64,000 nt of DNA from Streptomyces sp. TG1A-60 (GTDB lineage Bacteria; Actinomycetota; Actinomycetes; Streptomycetales; Streptomycetaceae), in assembly GCF_037201975.1 (NCBI RefSeq), contig NZ_CP147520.1, positions 5,084,001-5,148,000 on the forward strand. Reading direction: 5' to 3'. The notes under the pieces were generated by a model, which did not search any database, was not told the DNA's origin, and saw only the letters and a list, made by a program, of their open reading frames with translations. Of this stretch, positions 57,350 through 64,000 are shown piece after piece (the stretch's first letter is position 1; each line of letters starts with the position of its first letter). A program made the translations under genes and the position numbers.

Positions 57350-57985
57350 ATGAGCACGATGACGACGGGACCAATGGGCCTGACGGACCTGAACGACCTG
57401 AACGAACCGGGTCACTTGAGTGCCCCGGCGGTGCTGGCCGGTGGACCGGTCACCCGGTCGGGGCTGGCGCTCGACCTGCCCGCCCGCCTGCTGGACGAGG
57501 AGTTCGGGCAGGGCAGCGTGTGGCGCTTCGAGGACTTCGACTTCCCGGCCACGCTCACCCACGAGCCGACCCGCCGCTTCCTGCGGGACATGGGTCTGCC
57601 CGAGGGACACGGCTTCTTCCAGCTCGACACGGACATCCCGCTGCCGACCCTCGCCGAGTACCACGCCGGCGAGCACCCGGCAGGCTCCACCGCCGGCCGA
57701 CTTCCGCCCAGAGCCGCCCACTTGATCCGCCTCGGCCACTTCGTCGAAGGCAACAGCCTCGTCGTCGACGGCACCACCGGCGCGATCCTCAACTGGAGCG
57801 AGCCCGAGTCCGCCCTCTGCCCCCTCGACGCCGACATCTCCACCCTCGCCTTCACGCTGTGGCTGCTGCACCGCGAGAAGCGCGAGGGAGCGCCGACGGG
57901 CTGCTGGGTGGAGGCCTTGCGGAACGAGGCATGCGCGGGCTCCGGTGCCGCACGGGAGACCGCGGCGGGAATCGAACCCGCGTAG
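57350..57985 (+). CDS. SUKH-4-like protein, possibly truncated
   Basis: This protein of 211 residues resembles the SUKH-4 group of immunity-like proteins common in Streptomyces: DEEFGQGSVWRFEDFDFPAT, LRDMGLPEGHGFFQLD, HLIRLGHFVEGNSLVVDG and LAFTLWLLHRE. From about residue 180 the sequence (GAPTGCWVEALRNEACAGSG) no longer looks like the family and runs into a tRNA-like fragment, so the original C terminus may have been lost. GGGGGGAG precedes the ATG at 57350. No toxin gene is recognisable beside it except the Doc remnant downstream. Confidence 0.65.
   Translation: MSTMTTGPMGLTDLNDLNEPGHLSAPAVLAGGPVTRSGLALDLPARLLDEEFGQGSVWRFEDFDFPATLTHEPTRRFLRDMGLPEGHGFFQLDTDIPLPTLAEYHAGEHPAGSTAGRLPPRAAHLIRLGHFVEGNSLVVDGTTGAILNWSEPESALCPLDADISTLAFTLWLLHREKREGAPTGCWVEALRNEACAGSGAARETAAGIEPA
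57964..57983 (-). other. tRNA T-arm fragment
   Basis: Read on the minus strand, these 20 bases are ACGCGGGTTCGATTCCCGCC, a perfect tRNA T-stem and loop, identical to bases 28165-28184 of ssrA. The flanking bases do not supply a matching acceptor stem, D-arm or anticodon arm, so it is not a complete tRNA. It may be the relic of an element that integrated at a tRNA end. Confidence 0.6.
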
Positions 57986-58109
57986 GTCCCCGCGAGCGGA
58001 GCTCGCTGATGCACGCGGCACGGGCGGCTTCCTCCGCGACGGGACTGCCGTACGCCGTTCACGAAGGGCGTGGGGCCTTGACGAAGGTCCCGGGTGGTGC
58101 GGCGCCTCG

Positions 58110-58355
58110 GACACCGACCTGTTCGGCAAGGTGTCGGCACTCCTGCGGTCGCTCGCGATCAACCGCACCCTGGTCGACGGGAACAAGCGCACGGCCTGGA
58201 CAGCCTGTGTCGTCTTCCTGGCCGTGAACGATGTGCAGCTCCGGCCGGACGTCGACGCCGCCTCACGCCTTGTGATCGCCGTGGCCACCGGTGACGTGGA
58301 CGAGGTCGAGGTCATCTCCGAGGCTCTGCGGGAGCTTGCCGAGCAGCCGATGTGA
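58110..58355 (+). pseudogene. C-terminal remnant of a Doc/Fic-family toxin
   Basis: The frame encodes DTDLFGKVSALLRSLAINRT, then LVDGNKRTAWTACVVFLAVN and a normal Doc-like end (VIAVATGDVDEVEVISEAL). The Fic motif is HxFx(D/E)GNxxR in active proteins; here the His position reads Arg (NRTLVDGNKR). The first 40 or so residues of Doc are not found in any frame and there is no credible start codon. It lies beside a tRNA fragment and a possibly truncated gene, which suggests the leftover of a mobile or recombined segment. No Phd-type antitoxin gene is seen. Confidence 0.75.
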
Positions 58356-58527
58356 GCTGAGTCCCATCTGCGGGTGGCCCGGCCTCGTTCGCGCGTTGAC
58401 CGAACCGGGTCGCCGGTAGGGTGGCCCGGTTGTCATACGTAGCCGAGGTGTCCGAGTCGCTGCGCGGGTCGTCCCGGCTACGCCGCCGAGCCGCCCGCCC
58501 GTCGATTCGACCCCCAGACCGGAGACC

Positions 58528-60315
58528 GTGACTACCACCGCCGCCTCCCACCACCTCTCTCCCGCCTTCCCGGGCCGTGCCCCCTGGGGTACCGCCAGCA
58601 AGCTGCGTGCCTGGCAGCAGGGGGCGATGGAGAAGTACCTCCAGGAGCAGCCGCGGGACTTCCTCGCGGTCGCGACCCCGGGTGCCGGGAAGACGACCTT
58701 CGCGCTGACGCTCGCGTCCTGGCTGCTGCACCACCACGTCGTGCAGCAGGTGACGGTCGTGGCGCCCACCGAGCACCTGAAGAAGCAGTGGGCCGAGGCC
58801 GCGGCGCGGATAGGGATCAAGCTGGACCCGGAGTACAGCGCGGGGCCGCTCGGCAAGGAGTACCACGGGGTCGCGGTCACGTATGCGGGCGTCGGTGTCC
58901 GGCCCATGCTGCACCGCAACCGCAGCGAGCAGCGCAAGACCCTCGTCATCCTCGACGAGATCCACCACGCCGGTGACAGCAAGTCCTGGGGCGAGGCGTG
59001 CCTGGAGGCATTCGAGCCCGCCACCCGGCGGCTCGCGCTCACCGGGACGCCCTTCCGGTCCGACACCAATCCCATCCCCTTCGTGACCTACGAGGAGGGG
59101 ACGGACGGAATCCGGCGGTCGTCCGCCGACTACACCTACGGCTACGGCAACGCCCTCGCCGACAACGTCGTGCGGCCCGTCATCTTCCTGTCCTACAGCG
59201 GCAACATGCGCTGGCGGACCAAGGCGGGGGACGAGATCGCCGCGCGGCTCGGCGAGCCCATGACCAAGGACGCGGTCAGCCAGGCCTGGCGTACCGCCCT
59301 CGATCCGCGCGGCGAGTGGATGCCCAGTGTGCTGCGCGCCGCCGACCAGCGGCTCACCGAGGTCAGGAAGGCCATCCCGGACGCCGGCGCCCTCGTCATC
59401 GCCAGCGACCAGGACTCCGCCCGCGCCTACGCCAAGCTGATCCGGGAGATCACGGGGACGAGCGCGACCGTCGTCCTGTCGGACGACTCGGGCGCGTCGG
59501 ACCGGATCGACGAGTTCAGCCACAGCACCGACCGCTGGATGGTCGCCGTGCGGATGGTGTCCGAGGGCGTCGACGTGCCCCGGCTGGCGGTGGGGGTCTA
59601 TGCCACCACCATCTCCACCCCGCTGTTCTTCGCGCAGGTCGTCGGGCGGTTCGTGCGGTCGCGGCGGCGCGGCGAGACGGCGTCCGTGTTCCTGCCGACC
59701 GTGCCCGACCTGCTCACCTTCGCCAACGAGATGGAGGTGGAGCGGGACCACGCCCTCGACAAGCCGAAGAAGGAGGGTGAGGAGGATCCGTACGCCGAGG
59801 AGGAGAAGCTCCTCCAGGAGGCGGAGAAGCAGCAGGACGAGGACACCGGCGAGCAGGACATGCTGCCGTTCGAGGCGCTTGAGTCCGACGCGGTGTTCGA
59901 CCGGGTCATGTATAACGGCGCCGAGTTCGGGATGCAGGCCCACCCCGGGAGCGAGGAGGAGCAGGACTACCTGGGGATTCCGGGGCTGCTGGAGCCCGAC
60001 CAGGTGCAGTTGCTGCTCCAGAAGCGGCAGGCGCGGCAGATCGCGCACAGCAGGCGGAAGCCGGACGCCGAGGCCGATCTGGTGGAGCTTCCGGCCGAGC
60101 GGCGGCCCGTCGTCACCCACAAGGAGCTGCTTGAGCTGCGCAAACAGCTCAACGGCATGGTCGGCGCGTACTCCCACCAGAGCGGCAAGCCGCACGGCGT
60201 CATCCACACCGAGGTGCGGCGGGTGTGCGGCGGACCGCCGAGCGCCGAGGCCACGGCGGGGCAGCTGCGGCAGCGGATCGCCAAGGTGCAGGAGTGGGCC
60301 ACGCGCATGAAGTGA
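58528..60315 (+). CDS. DEAD/DEAH-box helicase
   Basis: This 595-residue superfamily 2 ATPase has Walker A ATPGAGKTTFALTLA, DEIHH as motif II (LVILDEIHHAGDS), motif III LTGTPFRSDT and motif VI QVVGRFVRSRRR, with MVSEGVDVPRLAVG as motif V. The acidic insert around residues 410-450 is rich in Glu and Lys. The protein resembles the helicase half of restriction or repair-type enzymes (the COG1061 group), but no nuclease domain or methyltransferase gene accompanies it. GTG 58528 follows CGGAGACC. Its substrate and role are unknown. Confidence 0.9.
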   Translation: MTTTAASHHLSPAFPGRAPWGTASKLRAWQQGAMEKYLQEQPRDFLAVATPGAGKTTFALTLASWLLHHHVVQQVTVVAPTEHLKKQWAEAAARIGIKLDPEYSAGPLGKEYHGVAVTYAGVGVRPMLHRNRSEQRKTLVILDEIHHAGDSKSWGEACLEAFEPATRRLALTGTPFRSDTNPIPFVTYEEGTDGIRRSSADYTYGYGNALADNVVRPVIFLSYSGNMRWRTKAGDEIAARLGEPMTKDAVSQAWRTALDPRGEWMPSVLRAADQRLTEVRKAIPDAGALVIASDQDSARAYAKLIREITGTSATVVLSDDSGASDRIDEFSHSTDRWMVAVRMVSEGVDVPRLAVGVYATTISTPLFFAQVVGRFVRSRRRGETASVFLPTVPDLLTFANEMEVERDHALDKPKKEGEEDPYAEEEKLLQEAEKQQDEDTGEQDMLPFEALESDAVFDRVMYNGAEFGMQAHPGSEEEQDYLGIPGLLEPDQVQLLLQKRQARQIAHSRRKPDAEADLVELPAERRPVVTHKELLELRKQLNGMVGAYSHQSGKPHGVIHTEVRRVCGGPPSAEATAGQLRQRIAKVQEWATRMK

Positions 60316-60662
60316 CGCCCGGTTCGGCAGGCGGACGGGCGTGCGTGTTTGCGTGTGCGCCGGGCGGGGGTTGCGCGCGCCGGGCGAGACGCACCCGTGC
60401 ATTTCGCGACAAAGAGGGTAGTTCACACCGGTCACTGACCGGATTCTGGACGGAGTCTTCCGCTGAGCGAACCGGCTCGTTTACTGTCCCGCTACGCACA
60501 CGCCCCGTGGCAGCGCCGCCGCGGAGCGCAGCCGTGAAGCGACTCCGCCCGGATGTACCGGGTTCAGCCGATCGGCGGCCTCTGTAGCGCGTCGCCGAAC
60601 GGGATCGGTGGCGCATCCGCCGTGACAGAGGTCGCCGCCCTCACCAAGAAGGAGTGGGCGTC
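60316..60662. other. Gap upstream of the IclR gene with a palindrome
   Basis: No gene is seen. The perfect palindrome CCGGTCA-C-TGACCGG lies at 60428-60442, about 220 bases before the IclR start, in a locally less GC-rich stretch. It could be a binding site for the IclR-type regulator or for another factor. Confidence 0.5.
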
Positions 60663-61304
60663 GTGACCGCGGAGACCTCTCAGACTCTGGATCGAGGACT
60701 GCGTGTCCTCAAGTTGCTCGCCGACACCGATCACGGGCTGACCGTCACCGAGCTGTCCACCAAGCTCGGGGTCAACCGGACCGTGGTGTACCGCCTGCTC
60801 GCCACGCTGGAGCAGCACTCCCTCGTACGGCGTGACCTGGGCGGACGTGCCCGGGTCGGGCTGGGGGTGCTGCGGCTCGGGCGGCAGGTGCATCCGCTGG
60901 TACGGGAGGCCGCGTTGCCGGCGTTGCGGTCGTTGGCCGAGGACATAGGGGCGACCGCGCATCTCACACTGGTCGACGGTACCGAGGCGCTGGCTGTCGC
61001 CGTGGTGGAGCCGACGTGGACGGACTACCACGTGGCGTATCGGGCCGGGTTTCGCCATTCCCTGGACCGGGGGGCTGCCGGGCGGGCGATTCTGTCGGGG
61101 CGGCAGCAGCCGGGGGACTGGCCGGGGTATGCGCTCACGCACGGGGAACTGGAGGCGGGGGCGAGTGGGGCTGCGGCCCCGTTGCTCGGGGTGGCCGGGG
61201 TCGAGGGCAGCGTGGGGGTGGTGATGCTGGCCGACGCGGTACCGGAGCGGGTGGGGCCGCGTGTCATGCACGCGGCCCGGGAGGTCGCGGACGCGCTGCG
61301 CTGA
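60663..61304 (+). CDS. IclR-family transcriptional regulator
   Basis: This 213-residue regulator has the IclR winged helix at the N terminus (TLDRGLRVLKLLADTDHGLT, TELSTKLGVNRTVVYRLLAT) and an effector domain (HLTLVDGTEALAVAVVEPTW, RGAAGRAILSG). It is shorter than the usual 250 residues because the end of the effector domain is abridged. GTG 60663 has AAGGAG 8 bases upstream. The MarR-type gene follows after 15 bases, so both are probably cotranscribed. The targets are unknown. Confidence 0.87.
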   Translation: MTAETSQTLDRGLRVLKLLADTDHGLTVTELSTKLGVNRTVVYRLLATLEQHSLVRRDLGGRARVGLGVLRLGRQVHPLVREAALPALRSLAEDIGATAHLTLVDGTEALAVAVVEPTWTDYHVAYRAGFRHSLDRGAAGRAILSGRQQPGDWPGYALTHGELEAGASGAAAPLLGVAGVEGSVGVVMLADAVPERVGPRVMHAAREVADALR

Positions 61305-61319
61305 GGGTGGTGGTCGTCG

Positions 61320-61814
61320 GTGACCCGGCGCCGGGCCTGGCCGACGGCGGGCGGCGCGCTGGAGCTGAAGGAATCCCAAGAGGGCTTCCCCGTCGGCGTC
61401 CGCGCGGTTCTGGAGCTGTTGCGCATGCGCGGGCGGCCCATGACCGTGCCGCGGATGGGGCGGACGCTGGCGCTGAGCCGGCAGTTCGTGCGGCGGATGG
61501 TCAACGAGGCGGCGGGGCGGGACCTCGTCGAGGCGATCCCCAACCCCGCGCACCAGCGGTCCTCCCTGTTCCGGCTGACCGACACCGGCCGCGTGACGAT
61601 CGAGACGCTGCTCGCCCGGGAGAGCGTGCTGCCGGAGCGGGCGAGCGGTGACCTGACGGAGGCCGACGTCGACGCCTGCGTACGGGAGCTGACGCGGATG
61701 CTCGAACTCTTCGAGGACGTGGACGTCAACCGAGGTTCCGCACCTCCACCGGCCCCTGCCGTGGCCCTGCCCCCGGGGACCACCGCCCGTGGCCGGAACC
61801 GGCCCTCACGTTAG
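61320..61814 (+). CDS. MarR-family transcriptional regulator
   Basis: This protein of 164 residues contains a MarR winged helix: VRAVLELLRMRGRPMTVPRM, GRTLALSRQFVRRMVNEAA and the wing region NPAHQRSSLFRLTDTGR. The C-terminal dimer helix (DVDACVRELTRMLELFEDVD) is followed by a Pro-rich tail. The N-terminal helix is short, about 15 residues fewer than normal. A GTG at 61320, 15 bases past the IclR stop, is the only start without stops upstream. The substrate or signal is unknown. Confidence 0.8.
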   Translation: MTRRRAWPTAGGALELKESQEGFPVGVRAVLELLRMRGRPMTVPRMGRTLALSRQFVRRMVNEAAGRDLVEAIPNPAHQRSSLFRLTDTGRVTIETLLARESVLPERASGDLTEADVDACVRELTRMLELFEDVDVNRGSAPPPAPAVALPPGTTARGRNRPSR

Positions 61815-61823
61815 ATTGATCCC

Positions 61824-62624
61824 GTGCCCTCTCGTCTCGCCAGCCTTTCGCGCCCCGTGGCCGTAGCCGTCTGTGCCCTGCCCGTCGTGGGGCTGCTCGC
61901 GACGGCGGCGCTCGCGCCGTTGCCGTTCTCCGTGGCACAGCCGGGGATGACGGCGAACGTCCTGGGCGAGAACAGGGGGGAGCCCGTGATCACGATCACC
62001 GGCACGGAGACCCGCCGGACCAGCGGCCAGCTGCGGATGACGACGATCGAGGCGACGGGGCCGGACGCCCGTGTCGGTCTCGGCGATGTGCTCGACGGCT
62101 GGTTCCGCACGGACCAGGCGATCATGCCGCGCGACGCGGTCTACCCCAGCGGGGACACGGCCGAGGAGATCGAGGAGTACAACGAGGCGGAGATGAGGGA
62201 GTCCCAGGACACGGCCACCGAGGCGGCCCTCGCCTACCTCGGCGAGGACGCCGAGGACATCGAGGTCACCCTGCGGCTCGCCGACGTCGGCGGCCCCAGC
62301 GCGGGTCTGCTCTTCTCGCTCGGCATCGTCGAGAAACTCGAAGGCGACGGCAGCGGCGGCGATCTCACGGGCGGTCGCGTCATCGCCGGTACGGGAACCA
62401 TCGACACGACCGGCAAGGTCGGCGCGGTCGGCGGAGTCACCCTCAAGACCCAGGCCGCCCACCGTGACGGCGCCACCGTCTTCCTCGTCCCCAGGGCCGA
62501 GTGCGCCGACGCCAAGGCCGAACTGCCCGAGGGGATGCGGCTCATCCCGGTGACGACCCTGAAGGGCGCGGTCAGCTCTCTGGTGGCGCTGGAGACGGGC
62601 AAGGGCTCCGTACCCGGCTGCTGA
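61824..62624 (+). CDS. Secreted Lon-like (S16) protease domain protein
   Basis: This 266-residue protein has an N-terminal signal or anchor helix (VAVAVCALPVVGLLATAALA) followed by a Lon proteolytic domain outside the membrane. The catalytic Ser159 lies in GGPSAGLLFSLGIVE and Lys198 in TGKVGAVGGVTLK, a spacing similar to that of Lon. No ATPase domain is present and no PDZ repeat is obvious, which differs from the YlbL-type secreted proteases that have a PDZ domain before the Lon domain. GTG 61824 follows the MarR stop by 9 bases. The substrate is unknown. Confidence 0.85.
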   Translation: MPSRLASLSRPVAVAVCALPVVGLLATAALAPLPFSVAQPGMTANVLGENRGEPVITITGTETRRTSGQLRMTTIEATGPDARVGLGDVLDGWFRTDQAIMPRDAVYPSGDTAEEIEEYNEAEMRESQDTATEAALAYLGEDAEDIEVTLRLADVGGPSAGLLFSLGIVEKLEGDGSGGDLTGGRVIAGTGTIDTTGKVGAVGGVTLKTQAAHRDGATVFLVPRAECADAKAELPEGMRLIPVTTLKGAVSSLVALETGKGSVPGC

Positions 62625-62625
62625 C

Positions 62626-63591
62626 TCAGCCCTCCCTCACGAACCCCTCCGCCACCATCCAGTCCAGCGCCACCCGGTGCGGGTCCTCCCCGTCCACATC
62701 CACCCTGGCGTTCAGCTTCCGCGCCACGTCGTTGTTCAGATTCTCCGTGATGGGGGCGAGGACGTCGGCGATCTCCGGCCACTCCTCCAGCGTCTCGGAG
62801 TTGATCTCGGGGGCCGCGTTGTAGTGGGGGAAGAACTTCCGGTCGTCGTCCATCACCGCGAGCTTCATCGACTCGATGCGCCCGTCGGTCGTGTAGACCT
62901 CCCCGTACAGGCAGCTCCCCTTCGCCGCCTGGGTGTAGATGATGCCGCTGTCCATCTGGGTGATGTTCGCGGCGGGCAGGCTCATGCCGTACGCCTTCTG
63001 CATGCCGGGCAGTCCGTCCGCGCGGTTGGCGAACTCGCTCTCCACACACAGGGTGACGGCCTCGGGGTCCTTCGCCGCGAGCACGGCGACGTCGGAGAGG
63101 CTCTTCGTGCCGTACCTGGCGGAGTTGGGCCGGTTCAGGGCGAGGGCGTAGGTGTTGTCGAGCGCGGAGGGCGGCAGCCAGGTCAGACCGTTGCCGAGGT
63201 CGGCGTCGCGGACCTCCTCCCACTGCCGCCGGGGGTCGGTGATGGGTGTGCTGTTGCCCTGGTAGGTGATCCAGGCGGTGCCCGTGTACTCGTACATGGC
63301 GTCCGCCTCCCCGCTCCGCACCGCCTCCCGGGCGCCGAACGAACCCTGGATGCCGGTGCGGTCGACCACCTCCGCACCGGCCGCCTGGAAGGCGATGCCC
63401 ATGACGGCACCGAGGATCAGGTTCTCGGTGAAGTCCTTGGACGTCACGGTCAGATCGGCGCCCTTCAGCGGTCGGCCCTGCCCGACCGAGCCCGGCAGCA
63501 CGTCGTCGGCCATGGGGGAGCCGCTGGTCAGCCCGCAGCCGGCCACCAGCAGTCCGCCTCCCCAGAGCAGCAGAGGCGTGCGCGCTCTCAC
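62626..63591 (-). CDS. Glycine betaine/choline-type ABC transporter binding lipoprotein
   Basis: This 321-residue protein of the OpuAC/OsmF family has a short signal peptide ending in the lipobox LLVAGC with Cys19 lipid-modified. TVTSKDFTENLILG, ADAMYEYTGTAWITYQG and the C-terminal DVARKLNARVDVDGEDPHRV are typical of quaternary-amine binding proteins. Its GTG start overlaps the stop of the permease gene upstream (GTGA). The protein converges on the Lon-like gene, with one base between the two stop codons, so the transcripts may overlap. Ligand identity is inferred from the family only. Confidence 0.92.
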   Translation of the reverse strand: MRARTPLLLWGGGLLVAGCGLTSGSPMADDVLPGSVGQGRPLKGADLTVTSKDFTENLILGAVMGIAFQAAGAEVVDRTGIQGSFGAREAVRSGEADAMYEYTGTAWITYQGNSTPITDPRRQWEEVRDADLGNGLTWLPPSALDNTYALALNRPNSARYGTKSLSDVAVLAAKDPEAVTLCVESEFANRADGLPGMQKAYGMSLPAANITQMDSGIIYTQAAKGSCLYGEVYTTDGRIESMKLAVMDDDRKFFPHYNAAPEINSETLEEWPEIADVLAPITENLNNDVARKLNARVDVDGEDPHRVALDWMVAEGFVREG

Positions 63592-64000
63592 GAGGCGGTC
63601 TCCAAGCCCCGTGGTCGCAACGCCAGTTCCGCCAGCGAGGCGAGCCAGTCGACCAGCAGGGCGAGGGCGACCGTCAGGATCGAGCCGAGCACGAGGACGG
63701 GCATGCGCTGGTTGGTGATCCCGGTCGTGATCAGTACGCCGAGGCCGCCGCCCCCGCCGAAGGTGGCGAGGGTCGCCGTGCCCACGTTCAGGACGAGGGC
63801 GGTGCGTACGCCCGCGAGGATCAGCGGTACGGCCAGGGGGAGTTCGACGCGGGCGAGCACTTCCGCCGGGGACATGCCGATGCCCCGGGCGGCTTCGAGG
63901 AGGGTCGGGTCGTTCGCCTTCAGGCCGGCGATCGTGTTGGACAGGACGGGCAGGACGGCGTAGACGATGATGCCGACCAGCGCCGCCTTCCGTCCGATGC
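63588..64000 (-). CDS. Osmoprotectant ABC transporter permease (5' end outside the window)
   Basis: About 137 C-terminal residues are visible. They include helices such as ALVGIIVYAVLPVLSNTIAG and the EAA motif LLEAARGIGMSPAEVLARVE, then PLAVPLILAGVRTALVLNVG and GLGVLITTGI, all typical of OpuCB/OpuCD-type permeases for glycine betaine or choline. The stop overlaps the start of the binding lipoprotein gene. The start codon and probably the partner permease and ATPase lie beyond the window edge. Confidence 0.92.
   Translation of the reverse strand, partial: IGRKAALVGIIVYAVLPVLSNTIAGLKANDPTLLEAARGIGMSPAEVLARVELPLAVPLILAGVRTALVLNVGTATLATFGGGGGLGVLITTGITNQRMPVLVLGSILTVALALLVDWLASLAELALRPRGLETAS

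Noticed and set aside
27792..57983. ssrA T-arm and the identical 20 bases at 57964-57983 as attL/attR of an integrated element
   Set aside because: The copies are in opposite orientation, the identity stops at the T-arm, and the interval between them is core genes without an integrase. T-arm convergence explains the match.
57941..58020. Complete tRNA gene on the minus strand
   Set aside because: Only the T-arm is recognisable; no acceptor stem partner, D-arm or anticodon arm can be formed at the right spacing.

Overview
The window is a very GC-rich actinobacterial chromosome segment, almost certainly from a Streptomyces. The pointers are GTG and TTG starts, GTGA/ATGA stop-start overlaps, hairpin terminators without U-tracts, and a gene order that matches what I remember of the Streptomyces coelicolor core (roughly the SCO2988 to SCO2935 region). 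That assignment and the symbols pkaA/pkaB, matA/matB, nnaR and sigU/rsuA rest on protein content and gene order, not on a database search.

Layout. 0-9 kb (minus strand except ohr): cut-off galE, a family 2 glycosyltransferase, the ohrR/ohr peroxide pair around a shared operator, a polytopic membrane protein, a frame-broken remnant, and a glycosyltransferase/CDP-glycerol glycerophosphotransferase fusion; apart from ohrR/ohr this looks like a wall-polymer cluster. 9-12.7 kb: a sugar ABC transporter (permease, permease, lipoprotein) without its own ATPase. 13-21 kb: an FHA-FtsK-like protein divergent from two Ser/Thr kinases. 21-28.3 kb: prfB, a repeat-rich LAETG surface protein, a zinc-ribbon membrane protein, ftsE-ftsX, an S41 protease, smpB and ssrA. 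28.2-32.7 kb: a LacI regulator and a GH31 alpha-xylosidase beside the scar of a deleted ABC transporter and half a drug/metabolite exporter. 32.9-36.5 kb: matA-matB for a deacetylated N-acetylglucosamine polymer, followed by an acyltransferase gene deleted except for its two ends. 36.7-46 kb: a membrane protein, narK, nnaR, a CGNR protein, an ECF sigma/anti-sigma pair and a HelD-like helicase. 46-51 kb: a candidate structured RNA, malic enzyme, hupA, murA, yqgE and a DUF3039 protein. 51-58.4 kb: a broken GH20 gene, a three-gene xanthine-dehydrogenase-like operon, a SUKH-4-like gene and a Doc remnant. 58.5-64 kb: a DEAD-like helicase, IclR and MarR regulators, a secreted Lon-like protease, and a glycine-betaine-type ABC transporter running off the end.

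Several genes work together: ohrR represses ohr; smpB and ssrA act in ribosome rescue; ftsE and ftsX form one complex; matA/matB build an extracellular glycan; narK and nnaR serve nitrate assimilation; the sigma gene overlaps that of its anti-sigma; the three dehydrogenase subunits overlap by 4 bases each. The most notable observations are a string of gene-decay scars in otherwise conserved core DNA, a possible switching RNA ahead of the malic enzyme gene, a molybdenum subunit lacking the canonical catalytic glutamate, an ABC permease with a large inserted loop, and an FHA protein encoded divergently from a kinase with repeated Thr motifs. No CRISPR array, insertion sequence, rRNA or complete tRNA was seen.
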